Positions 1 through 7,368 of a stretch of DNA of 9,214 nt are shown one piece after another (within the stretch, counting starts at the first letter, position 1; every line of letters begins with the position of its first letter). The notes under the pieces were generated by a model that saw nothing but the letters and a program-made list of their open reading frames with translations, did no database searches and had not been told where the DNA came from. The position numbers were made by a program, and so were the translations under genes. The DNA is from DUSC01 sp964371125 (lineage in GTDB: Bacteria > Pseudomonadota > Alphaproteobacteria > Rhizobiales > Rhizobiaceae): contig CAYJMY010000193.1 of the NCBI GenBank assembly GCA_964371125.1, positions 1 to 9,214 of the forward strand, given 5' to 3'.

Positions 1-118
1 GGCGCGAGCAGGTGATGACGCGCCATCCTTCGCGCGAGAAGCGCTTCACCGTGGCGTGGCCGATGCCCCGGCTGGCGCCGGTCAGGACGATGGTCTTGCG
101 TATCGCGGCTTCGCTCAT
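1..118 (-). CDS. Short-chain dehydrogenase/reductase (SDR), N-terminal fragment
   Basis: Only the first 39 codons lie in the window; the gene continues past the left edge. The visible residues begin MSEAAIRKTIVLTGASRG and continue IGHATVKRFSREGWRVITCSR. This is the first beta strand and glycine-rich dinucleotide-binding turn (TGASRGIG, residues 13-20) of a classical Rossmann-fold SDR, followed by the helix and the second strand, whose end (CSR) often helps select NADP(H). The ATG at 118 is preceded by GGAGG with a 5-nt spacer, a strong ribosome-binding site. The gene lies 72 bp downstream of the penicillin-binding-protein stop codon on the same strand, so co-transcription is possible but not shown. 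SDRs act on many alcohols, ketones and sugars; the substrate cannot be read from this fragment. Family assignment is firm, function unknown. Confidence 0.85.
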   Translation of the reverse strand, partial: MSEAAIRKTIVLTGASRGIGHATVKRFSREGWRVITCSR

Positions 119-169
119 GCGATCCTCCAGCCGCCGCTATGTAGCCGAACGCCGTCGGCGTGGCGAGAG

Positions 170-185
170 GCCGCGACGTCGCGGC
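170..185. repeat. Perfect 16-bp palindrome between PBP and SDR genes
   Basis: GCCGCGAC followed directly by GTCGCGGC forms an uninterrupted palindrome just downstream of the PBP stop codon at 191. It has no loop and no adjacent T-run on either strand, so it is not a convincing intrinsic terminator. It might be a protein-binding site or a chance product of GC-rich sequence. Confidence 0.3.
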
Positions 186-190
186 GCGCG

Positions 191-2392
191 TCAGTTGCCC
201 ATGATCACGTCGAGGATCGAGGACGGCTTTTTCTGCGGCTTGCCGCCGACTTCCGCGCGCGGCCGCGGGATGGAGGCCGTCGGTCCGTCATCTGTACCGC
301 TGCTGCCGGCCATTTCGGGCATGGCGGACTTGCGTCCGGACGAAGGCGTGCCCGTGCCGCTATCCATCGCCGGTTCGCCGACGGCGCGCAGCGGCACCGG
401 CGCTGTCTCTGCCCCGGCCGTCTCGGGATTCCACGTGCCGGGCAATTGCGCCACAGGTACGCCCTCGTGCGCCGCGACCATGAATTCGTGCCAAACCTTA
501 GCCGGCAAAGAACCGCCGGTGATGTTCTTCGTCGGGGTGCCGTCGTCGTTGCCCATCCACACGCCGGTGGTGAGATTGGCGGTGTAGCCTATAAACCAGG
601 CGTCGCGCGAATTCTGGCTGGTGCCGGTCTTGCCGGCCGCGGGCCAGGCGAAGTCGGCCTTGCGCGCGGTGCCGTCCTTCAGCGTCTGCGTCATCATGGA
701 ATTCATCATGCCGACGACTTCGGGGCGCAGCACGCGCGGAATGTGGCCGCCCGTGTTCTCGTAGAGCACCTCGCCCGAGACGGTGGTGACGCGGCGGACG
801 AAATGCACCTGCGGCCGGTAACCGCCGTTGGCGAAGGGCACGTAGGCGGCGGTCAGTTCCAGCGGTGTCACCTCCGACGTGCCGAGCGCGATCGAGGTGT
901 TGGCCTGGAGGCTGGATTCGATGCCCATGCGGTGCGCCGTCTCGACCACGGTCGCCGGCCCGACCTCCATGGCGAGTTGCGCGGCGACCGAGTTGAGCGA
1001 CTTGGCCAGCGCGGTCGTCAGCGTCACCTTGCCGTAGTACTTGCCGTTGTAGTTCTCCGGCGTCCACTTGCCAATGCGCACGGGCGCGTCGTTGCGCACG
1101 CTGTCGGGGGTGCGCCCCTGCTCCAGCGCGGCAAGGAAGACGAAGGGCTTGAAGGCCGATCCCGGCTGGCGGCGCGCCTCGGTTGCCGCGGAGCACAGGG
1201 GGGAGGCGTAGTCGGCGCCGCCGATCATGGCGCGGACAGCGCCGGTGTTGTCGATCGACACCAGGGCCGCCTGGCTGACGTTCAGCTTCCTGCCGCTCTC
1301 GTCGAGCAGGCGGCGGATCGACTTCTCGCCGAGCTTCTGCAGGGTGAGGTCGATGGTGGTGTCGACGATGACGTCGGTCTGCACCTCGCCGATCAAGGTG
1401 GGGAGTTCCTCCATGACGCGGTCGGCGACGTAGTTTTCCGACCCGGTCCAGAACGCGGCGGTACGGGTCGCCGGCGCGCTCATCGCCGTCGACAGCTCGC
1501 GATCGCCGATCATCTGCTCGTCGCGCATGGCGGCGAGCACGAGCTGGGCGCGCTCCTCGGCGGCCTTCGGATCGCGGGCCGGCGACAGGCGCGACGGCGC
1601 CTTGAGCAGGCCGGCGAGCAGGGCCGCCTCGGCGAGCGTGACATCGCGGGCGGACTTGCCGAAGTAGCGGCGCGAGGCCGCCTCGACGCCATAGGACCCG
1701 GAACCGAAATAGACCCGGTTCAGGTACATTTCGAGGATCTGGTCCTTGGTATGCTTCTGCTCCAGCCAGAGAGCGAGCAGGACCTCCTGAACCTTGCGCT
1801 CGACCGTCCTATCGGGCTTGAGGAAGAGGTTCTTGGCGAGCTGCTGGGTCAGCGTCGAGCCGCCCTGGGTGAAGCGGCCCGACGTGATGTTCTCGAACAT
1901 CGCCCTGGCGAGGCCGAGCGGGTCGATGCCGAAATGCGAGTAGAAGCGGCGGTCCTCGATCGCCATCACCGCTTGGGGGATGTAGGGCGACATCTCGTGT
2001 AAGCCCACGGCTTCGCCGCCGGTCATGCCGCGGTTGGCGACCAGCCGGCCGTCGACGGAGACGATGCGCACGTTGGGCGGGCGGTCGGGAATGGCCCATG
2101 TCGTGGCGCTGGGCATACGCGCGCCATAATACGCGACGAGGCCGACGACGCCGATGCCGACCCAGATCGACAGGACGAGGCACCAGTAGACGAGGCGGCC
2201 GAACACGCCGGCGGAACGGCGCCGGCGACCGCGCGAGCCGCGACCATTGCCGCGCGCTGCACTCGCCTTCTTCGCCGGTTTCCTGCGGCCCGAGGGGACG
2301 ACCCGGTCGTCCTCGCTCGCCGACAGGCCAGAGGACCTGCCGCGCGCGGGCTCGTCGAATGTCGGCTCGATGCGCCGCTTGCGGTTCGCCAT
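191..2392 (-). CDS. Bifunctional class A penicillin-binding protein (PBP1A family transglycosylase/transpeptidase)
   Basis: This enzyme polymerises lipid II into glycan strands and cross-links the peptides; it is anchored in the inner membrane with its bulk in the periplasm. Positions below count from the ATG at 2392. A basic cytoplasmic tail (residues 1-60, rich in R/K/G) precedes one membrane segment (about 66-89). The GT51 transglycosylase domain shows EDRRFYSH (146-153, catalytic Glu146), GGSTLTQQLAKN (177-188) and the YLNRVYFGSGSYG region (223-235). The transpeptidase domain shows SAFK (nucleophile Ser412, Lys415), SLN (465-467) and KTGTS (588-592), so both active sites look intact. The last ~85 residues are a Pro/Ser/Gly/Ala-rich tail ending SSILDVIMGN. 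In-frame GTG (2416) and ATG (2410) codons also exist, but only the ATG at 2392 has a plausible GGGGA ribosome-binding site. At about 733 aa the length fits the family. Rhizobial genomes carry several paralogues, so no symbol is given. Confidence 0.93.
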   Translation of the reverse strand: MANRKRRIEPTFDEPARGRSSGLSASEDDRVVPSGRRKPAKKASAARGNGRGSRGRRRRSAGVFGRLVYWCLVLSIWVGIGVVGLVAYYGARMPSATTWAIPDRPPNVRIVSVDGRLVANRGMTGGEAVGLHEMSPYIPQAVMAIEDRRFYSHFGIDPLGLARAMFENITSGRFTQGGSTLTQQLAKNLFLKPDRTVERKVQEVLLALWLEQKHTKDQILEMYLNRVYFGSGSYGVEAASRRYFGKSARDVTLAEAALLAGLLKAPSRLSPARDPKAAEERAQLVLAAMRDEQMIGDRELSTAMSAPATRTAAFWTGSENYVADRVMEELPTLIGEVQTDVIVDTTIDLTLQKLGEKSIRRLLDESGRKLNVSQAALVSIDNTGAVRAMIGGADYASPLCSAATEARRQPGSAFKPFVFLAALEQGRTPDSVRNDAPVRIGKWTPENYNGKYYGKVTLTTALAKSLNSVAAQLAMEVGPATVVETAHRMGIESSLQANTSIALGTSEVTPLELTAAYVPFANGGYRPQVHFVRRVTTVSGEVLYENTGGHIPRVLRPEVVGMMNSMMTQTLKDGTARKADFAWPAAGKTGTSQNSRDAWFIGYTANLTTGVWMGNDDGTPTKNITGGSLPAKVWHEFMVAAHEGVPVAQLPGTWNPETAGAETAPVPLRAVGEPAMDSGTGTPSSGRKSAMPEMAGSSGTDDGPTASIPRPRAEVGGKPQKKPSSILDVIMGN

Positions 2393-2440
2393 CTCGTCCC
2401 CGATGCTCATCGGCACCGGGTGGACACTAAATGCGGCGAT

Positions 2441-2455
2441 TTAAGGGGTCGTTAA
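2441..2455 (-). promoter_or_regulatory. Candidate CtrA-binding box (TTAA-N7-TTAA) upstream of the PBP gene
   Basis: TTAA at 2441-2444 and TTAA at 2452-2455 are separated by exactly 7 nt. Read on the minus strand this is TTAACGACCCCTTAAA, the spacing and half-sites of the full CtrA box described in Caulobacter and conserved in Rhizobiales. It lies 49 bp upstream of the preferred PBP start codon, in an AT-richer island of an otherwise GC-rich window. With A and T each near 0.175, eight fixed A/T bases should occur by chance about 0.01 times in 9 kb. CtrA binding is inferred, not shown. Confidence 0.5.
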
Positions 2456-2459
2456 GGGT

Positions 2460-2518
2460 CGACCCGGGGGCGACCGTCATGACGTTTGCCCTCGCCCCGC
2501 AAGCGAGAATCCGGGTCG
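2460..2518. repeat. Nested inverted repeats in the gap upstream of the PBP gene
   Basis: Outer arms CGACCCGG (2460-2467) and CCGGGTCG (2511-2518) match perfectly. Inside lie a 10-bp palindrome CGTCATGACG (2475-2484) and a small hairpin CTCGC/GCGAG (2491-2495 with 2503-2507). The element sits between the stop codon of the 126-aa gene (2573) and the PBP promoter region, so it could end transcription of the small operon (no T-run supports this) or be a degenerate intergenic palindromic element. The rest of the gap, 2519-2572, holds nothing I recognise. Confidence 0.35.
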
Positions 2519-2572
2519 CGGACGGCCGCGGCGCCGGAGTTCAGGCGATCACTCGGGCGGGATGGCCCGGCC

Positions 2573-2953
2573 TCAGCTCGGGCCGACCGTGAATATCCAC
2601 TCGTCGAAGTCGTTCTTGGAGAAGGAGAACGTCTCGCCGATGCCCTTGCGGGTCTCCTCGACCCGGCCGTCATTGTGCCAGACCTTGAACGCGTACTCCA
2701 TGCGCACGGGACACTGGTTGTACCGCGGGTTGCCGTACTTGACCGGACCGAACCTGAACTCGCCGACGTCGGCGATCTGCCAGGTCTCGCGCTGCGACGG
2801 GGACCACCAGTCCTCGAGGATGTAGCGCTCGACCGAGGCGCGCACCTCGGCCTCGGTCGGGCAGCCGGCGGGCGGCGCGGCGACGGCGCTGCCCGCGACG
2901 ACGCAGCCGGCGAGCAGGAGGCCCGCCAGGCGGATTGACGATTTCCGGACCAT
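2573..2953 (-). CDS. Small exported protein or lipoprotein of unknown function (126 aa)
   Basis: I do not recognise a family. The N-terminus is a textbook export signal: basic MVRKSSIR, a hydrophobic stretch (LAGLLLAGCVVAGSAVA), then APPAGC. Two readings are possible: a lipobox LLAG-C with the lipidated cysteine at residue 17, or signal peptidase I cleavage after AVA (residue 25), leaving a soluble periplasmic protein. The mature part has only two other cysteines, C31 and C81, which could form a disulphide. It is rich in aromatic residues and predicted beta strands (for example GEFRFGPVKYGNPRY and MEYAFKVWHNDGR). The ATG at 2953 is chosen because GGGGGA precedes it with a 4-nt spacer; an in-frame TTG at 2965 lacks such support. 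It lies 22 bp downstream of the 91-aa gene, with which it is probably co-transcribed. Confidence 0.75.
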   Translation of the reverse strand: MVRKSSIRLAGLLLAGCVVAGSAVAAPPAGCPTEAEVRASVERYILEDWWSPSQRETWQIADVGEFRFGPVKYGNPRYNQCPVRMEYAFKVWHNDGRVEETRKGIGETFSFSKNDFDEWIFTVGPS

Positions 2954-2975
2954 TTCTTCCCCCAATTCCCCGCCC

Positions 2976-3251
2976 TCAGGCCAGGGTCGACTTCACGATC
3001 GCGTCGAGGATCGCCGTAATGCGCCGCCGCGCGGGTTCGGCGTCGTGGCCGAAGACGGGTGCGAAGCGCACCACGGTCAGCGCCTCGATCAGCATGTCGG
3101 CGATTTCCCGGCGATCCTTGTCCAGGTCGAAGCCGGACACGGCCTCGTCCGCCAGCCGCATCAGCTCCGGCGGCTCGAAGTCCATCGTGCCCGCCGCGCT
3201 CAGCCGACGCAGTTCGGCGACGGCCGCGACCGCCGCCGGGTGCTGGCTCAT
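2976..3251 (-). CDS. Hypothetical protein, small helical acidic (91 aa)
   Basis: No family recognised. The product appears cytoplasmic (no signal or membrane segment) and almost wholly alpha-helical: an Ala-rich first helix (QHPAAVAAVAELRRLSAAG), an acidic middle (FEPPELMRLADEAVSGFDLDKDRREIADMLIEAL) and a C-terminal helix with an RRR cluster (ARRRITAILDAIVKSTLA). The start is well supported: GGAGG ends 7 nt before the ATG at 3251. Codon use matches the neighbours and no larger open frame on either strand competes convincingly. It heads a probable two-gene unit with the exported 126-aa protein, 22 bp downstream. The only clue to function is that pairing; a role in the cell envelope would be speculation. 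Confidence 0.7.
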   Translation of the reverse strand: MSQHPAAVAAVAELRRLSAAGTMDFEPPELMRLADEAVSGFDLDKDRREIADMLIEALTVVRFAPVFGHDAEPARRRITAILDAIVKSTLA

Positions 3252-3321
3252 CGCCCATCCTCCCGACCCGTCCGTACTCTAGCCTAACTTACGCTGGGGA
3301 AACAGCGGGGAGAAAAGACTG

Positions 3322-3351
3322 CGGCCCCGCTGCCGGAGGACAGCGGGGCCG
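3322..3351 (-). terminator. Intrinsic terminator of the ferritin-like gene
   Basis: A perfect 11-bp GC-rich stem (CGGCCCCGCTG at 3322-3332 with CAGCGGGGCCG at 3341-3351) encloses an 8-nt loop. Read on the minus strand it is followed by CAGTCTTTTCTC, a modest T-rich tract. It lies about 50 nt past the stop codon of the ferritin-like gene and upstream of the 91-aa gene, separating the two transcription units. Confidence 0.7.
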
Positions 3352-3400
3352 ATGAGGTCAAAGCGCGGAACGCATTCGGTCCCGCGGCAGCGGAAGGGCG

Positions 3401-3898
3401 TCAGGCCGCCTTCTTCGCCTTCTGGTTGGCGACGGCGTCGGCGATGCCGGTGAGCGCCTCGTCGGTCTTCGATTCCTCGGCGAGCGTCTGGTCGAGAAGG
3501 CGGACGGCATCCTTCATGCCGAGTTCCTGCGCCCAGCGCTTCAGTGTGCCGTAGCGGGTGATCTCGTAGTGCTCGACGGCCTGGGCGGCGGAGACGAGGC
3601 CGGCGTCGAGCGCGGTCGAGCCCTTGAACTCGTCCATGATCTCCTCGCCCTCCTCGATGATGCCGTCGATGGCGGGGCAGACCTTGCCGCGCGGCTGCTT
3701 ACCGAGGATCTCGAAGACCTTCTGCAGGCGTTCGACCTGGCCCTCGGTCTCGTCCTCGTGCTTCTCGAACGCGGCCTTCAGCTCGGGCGACTGCGCCGCC
3801 TTGGCCATCTTCGGCAGCGCCTTCAGGATCTTGCGTTCGGCGTAGTAGATGTCCTTCAGCGTATCGAGGAACAGGTCGTCCAGTTTCTTCGCGGCCAC
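3401..3898 (-). CDS. YciE/YciF-family ferritin-like protein (DUF892)
   Basis: This is a four-helix ferritin-like protein of the DUF892 family, cytoplasmic, associated with stress responses in Gram-negative bacteria; its exact chemistry is not established. The opening KKLDDLFLDTLKDIYYAERK is the family signature, and helix pairs carry the carboxylate/histidine pattern expected of a di-metal site: E at YYAE, E and H at EKHEDE, a second EGEEIMDE segment, EHYEITRYG, and EES near the end. The C-terminus is Lys/Ala-rich (KAKKAA). Length (165 aa) is typical. The GTG at 3898 is chosen because AGGAG lies 7 nt before it and translation from there gives the usual family N-terminus; an in-frame TTG at 3940 would add 14 unusual residues and begin at the predicted promoter -10. 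An EcfG-type promoter lies upstream and a terminator downstream, so it is probably monocistronic. Confidence 0.92.
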   Translation of the reverse strand: MAAKKLDDLFLDTLKDIYYAERKILKALPKMAKAAQSPELKAAFEKHEDETEGQVERLQKVFEILGKQPRGKVCPAIDGIIEEGEEIMDEFKGSTALDAGLVSAAQAVEHYEITRYGTLKRWAQELGMKDAVRLLDQTLAEESKTDEALTGIADAVANQKAKKAA

Positions 3899-3938
3899 GG
3901 CGGTTCTCCTGTCGAAAGGTGTGGTTATGACGCCTTTC

Positions 3939-3963
3939 AACTCGCGCGCCGCCGGGGAGTTCC
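3939..3963 (-). promoter_or_regulatory. Candidate EcfG/RpoE2 general-stress promoter
   Basis: On the minus strand GGAAC (3963-3959) is followed after 17 nt by GTT (3941-3939). This fits the alphaproteobacterial general-stress sigma consensus, GGAAC at -35 and (C)GTT at -10, described for RpoE2/EcfG. Transcription would start near 3931, giving a leader of about 33 nt that includes the AGGAG site of the ferritin-like gene. DUF892 proteins are commonly part of this regulon, which supports the call. The base before GTT is A rather than the preferred C. Confidence 0.6.
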
Positions 3964-3985
3964 CGGGCGCGGTGCAAGAATCCGA

Positions 3986-4603
3986 TCAGCTGTGGGCGAA
4001 GATGTCGTCCTCGTCCCAGCCCATCAGGTCGAGCTTCGCCCGCGTCGGCAGGAAGCGGAAGCAGGCCTCGGCCTCGGCGCGGCGGCCGTCGCGGTCGAGC
4101 CGCGCGGCGAGCGCATCGCGCAGCCGGTGCAGGTAGAGGACGTCGGAGGCCGCGTAGTCGAGCTGGTCGGGGGTGAGCGTCTCGGCCGCCCAGTCCGACG
4201 ACTGCTGCACCTTGGACAGGCTGATGCCGAGCAGCTCGGAGCAGATGTCCTTCAGCCCGTGGCGGTCGGTGTAGGTGCGGGTGAGGCGCGAGGCGATCTT
4301 GGTGCAGAACACCGGCTCGGGCATGACGCCGAAGGCGTGAAAGAGCACGGCGAGGTCGAAGCGGCCGAAGTGGAAGAGCTTTGTCACCTTCGGGTCGCCG
4401 AGAAGGCGGGCGAGGTTCGGCGCCTCCTTCTGGCCCCTGGCGATCTGGACGACGTCGGCCGTGCCGTCGCCGGGCGACAGCTGGACGACGCACAGCCGGT
4501 CGCGATGCGGGTTGAGGCCGAGCGTCTCGGTGTCGATGGCCACCGCCTCGACGCCGTAGCGGGAGAGGTCGGGCAGGTCGCCCTTGTGGAAGCGTACGGT
4601 CAT
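3986..4603 (-). CDS. rnd: Ribonuclease D (short form, DEDDy 3'-5' exonuclease)
   Basis: This is a cytoplasmic 3'-5' exoribonuclease that trims structured RNAs such as tRNA precursors, using two metal ions. The DEDDy catalytic set is visible: D24 and E26 in IDTETLGL (Exo I), D83 in FHFGRFDLAVL (Exo II), and Y150 with D154 in LDYAASDVLYL (Exo III). The 205-aa protein is only the exonuclease domain; the C-terminal HRDC domains of the ~375-aa E. coli enzyme are absent, which is usual for the short rhizobial form. The start at 4603 follows a strong GAGGAG site that overlaps the TGA stop codon of the M20 dipeptidase (10 nt between the genes), so the two are likely co-transcribed and translationally coupled. 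Alternatives are other DEDDy exonucleases, but the motif set and length favour RNase D. Confidence 0.92.
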   Translation of the reverse strand: MTVRFHKGDLPDLSRYGVEAVAIDTETLGLNPHRDRLCVVQLSPGDGTADVVQIARGQKEAPNLARLLGDPKVTKLFHFGRFDLAVLFHAFGVMPEPVFCTKIASRLTRTYTDRHGLKDICSELLGISLSKVQQSSDWAAETLTPDQLDYAASDVLYLHRLRDALAARLDRDGRRAEAEACFRFLPTRAKLDLMGWDEDDIFAHS

Positions 4604-4613
4604 CGCCCTCTCC

Positions 4614-6002
<1,389 letters not shown>

Positions 6003-6141
6003 TTCAGGCAACCTCACATTACGTTTCCGTTCGAGCGCATACGGCGGGCGGCCGATGGCTCGCCCGGCATCGGGTTCCGGTTAGAGGCCAAGATCCGGGC
6101 GGAACGCAAGTAGGGGACGGTAGGTCAGGCGAAAAACTTGC

Positions 6142-7062
6142 CTAGACATCGTCGGTGCCCGGCGGCGCGTAGACGGCGATCGCCTCTGGGTGGACCATGA
6201 ACCTTGCCGGCGTCGCCGTGACGATCTCGCCGTCGGTGTTGACCGGCTGCGGCCGCCTGGTGCGCACGTCGAACTGGACGCAGCGGGCGGTCCGCACCTC
6301 GTCCCAGGCGCCGTGGGTGCCGGCGCGGAAGGAGCGCAGCATCAGCGCCAGCTTCCAGACGTTGCGCATTTCCAGGCTGTAGAGGTCGAGGAACCCGTCG
6401 TCGATGGCCGCACTCGCCTCGACGACGTTGCCGCCGCCATAGTGCCGGCCGTTTCCGACGGCGATCTGGAAGGTGCGCGCCTTCACTGTCTCGCCCTTCT
6501 CGGTGATCCAGGCGGTGAAGGGCCGCGCTTTCACCAGCACGCGCGACGCGGCGATGGCGTAGCCCAGCCGGCCCCAGCGGCGCTTCAGCTCCGGCCGCAG
6601 GCCCGCGGCGAGCTCGGTGCTGAGGCCGATGCTGGCAACGTTGAAGAAGGCGTGGCCGTTGACCGAGCCGAGGTCGATGCGCCGCTCGTAGCCGCCGACG
6701 ACGAGGTCGGCCGCCTGGAGCGGGTCCATGGGGATGCCGAGCGTGCGGGCGAGGTCATTGGCGGTTCCGAGCGGGATGATGCCCATCGGCAGGCCGCTCT
6801 CCATGACGGCCATGGCGCCCGCGGAGACGGTTCCGTCACCGCCGCCGATGACGATGCAGTCGGTCTTTTCGCGGAGGCGGACGATGTCGCGCGCCAGCTC
6901 GGGCAGCACGGAGAAGGCTTCGACCGTGACTTCGAGGCCGCCCAGGGCCAGCCGGTCGCGTATGGCGTCGATCCCGGTCGCGCCGCGCCGCGCCTTCGGA
7001 TTGACGAGCAGGAGGGCGCGGCGGCGGGCCGTCGCGGATCGGATCGGGAAAGTCTCGGTCAC
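6142..7062 (-). CDS. YegS/diacylglycerol kinase-family lipid kinase
   Basis: This enzyme transfers phosphate from ATP to a lipid alcohol (diacylglycerol, phosphatidylglycerol or a sphingoid base) at the inner face of the membrane. Positions count from GTG 7062. Family landmarks in order: VNPKA (20-24), the nucleotide-binding GGGDGT (73-78), PLGTANDLAR (97-106), a GNGRHYGGG turn followed by IDDGFLDLYSL, and DGE (277-279) holding the conserved catalytic acid. Length, 306 aa, is typical, with the N-terminal Rossmann-like and C-terminal beta-sandwich halves both complete. The start is uncertain: GTG codons at 7062, 7068 and 7074 are in frame, and a further GTG at 7107 lies inside a terminator hairpin. 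I choose 7062 because it gives the usual N-terminus and avoids the hairpin. The ribosome-binding site is weak (GGGTG). A terminator-like hairpin immediately upstream raises the possibility of attenuation. Confidence 0.9.
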   Translation of the reverse strand: MTETFPIRSATARRRALLLVNPKARRGATGIDAIRDRLALGGLEVTVEAFSVLPELARDIVRLREKTDCIVIGGGDGTVSAGAMAVMESGLPMGIIPLGTANDLARTLGIPMDPLQAADLVVGGYERRIDLGSVNGHAFFNVASIGLSTELAAGLRPELKRRWGRLGYAIAASRVLVKARPFTAWITEKGETVKARTFQIAVGNGRHYGGGNVVEASAAIDDGFLDLYSLEMRNVWKLALMLRSFRAGTHGAWDEVRTARCVQFDVRTRRPQPVNTDGEIVTATPARFMVHPEAIAVYAPPGTDDV

Positions 7063-7073
7063 TGTCACACCCA

Positions 7074-7220
7074 CAAAAAAATGCCGCCGTGGTGGAGGGG
7101 GGACCACGGCGGCTTTACTCGAAACGATGCGGCAGCCCGGAGAGGGGGATGAGGCTGCCGCACTATCCGGAGAAGGCGGGGGACGGGCCTTTGTTCCGGA
7201 TCCGGCGAAAACCGCCGATG
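7074..7220 (-). ncRNA. Candidate trans-acting small RNA with three C-rich loops
   Basis: Three consecutive stem-loops are encoded on the minus strand of the kinase/polA gap. Hairpin 1 (7201-7165): a 7-bp outer stem ATCCGGA/TCCGGAT, a small internal loop, a 5-bp inner stem AAGGC/GCCTT, loop CCGTCCCCC. Hairpin 2 (7162-7128): 10-bp stem TGCGGCAGCC/GGCTGCCGCA, loop with CATCCCCCTCTCC. Hairpin 3 (7113-7083): 11-bp stem GCCGCCGTGGT/ACCACGGCGGC, loop CCCCCCTCC, then a run of seven T. All loops display C-rich sequence able to pair with Shine-Dalgarno regions, as in rhizobial anti-SD sRNAs (alpha-r14/suhB-like and cuckoo types). The GC-rich stems ending in a U-tract define the 3' end. The 5' end is inferred from a weak promoter, CTTGAA (7255-7250) and CCAAAT (7232-7227) 17 nt apart. 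Family membership is a structural analogy, not a sequence match. The alternative is an attenuating leader of the lipid-kinase gene. Confidence 0.65.
7075..7113 (-). terminator. Intrinsic terminator (hairpin 3 of the sRNA), just upstream of the lipid-kinase start
   Basis: A perfect 11-bp stem (7113-7103 with 7093-7083), a 9-nt loop and seven consecutive T (7081-7075) on the minus strand make the strongest Rho-independent terminator in the window. It terminates transcription moving towards the kinase gene, whose start codon lies only about 12 nt further on. No protein-coding gene on this strand ends before it, so its natural client is the small RNA or a leader transcript. Confidence 0.85.
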
Positions 7221-7368
7221 ATCGTCATTTGGTCCCACGAAATGGGCGATTCAAGGGCACGAAAATTACAAGTTCGTAACATAGGCGTGATTGCCGCCGC
7301 GTCTCTGCTGACACCCGCCGCCGCTTTGGCGTGGACAGGCTTTCGCCCCCGCGCTACCCGTTGTCGCC

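Noticed and set aside
56..2002. A 648-codon open frame on the plus strand, antisense to the PBP gene
   Set aside because: The translation is Arg/Ala/Gly-rich with no recognisable motif, and the opposite strand encodes a complete PBP with all catalytic motifs. Long antisense frames are expected in GC-rich genes.
2452..3258. A 268-codon minus-strand frame across the two small genes
   Set aside because: It becomes an Arg/Ser/Pro-rich shadow across both small genes; each small gene has its own ribosome-binding site and a protein-like composition.
6121..6147. Weak hairpin just past the lipid-kinase stop as its terminator
   Set aside because: The possible stem is only 4-5 bp (AGGC/GCCT) with the T-run inside the loop rather than after the stem, so it does not fit the intrinsic terminator form.
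6190..7152. A 320-codon plus-strand open frame opposite the lipid kinase
   Set aside because: Shadow of the kinase gene; it also runs into the terminator/sRNA region, and its Asp/Gly/His/Arg-rich translation is typical of antisense frames.
7254..7282. A sigma-70 promoter for polA (TAACAT as -10)
   Set aside because: The -10 matches moderately but the sequence 17 bp upstream (AGGGCA) is a poor -35, so I could not support a specific site.
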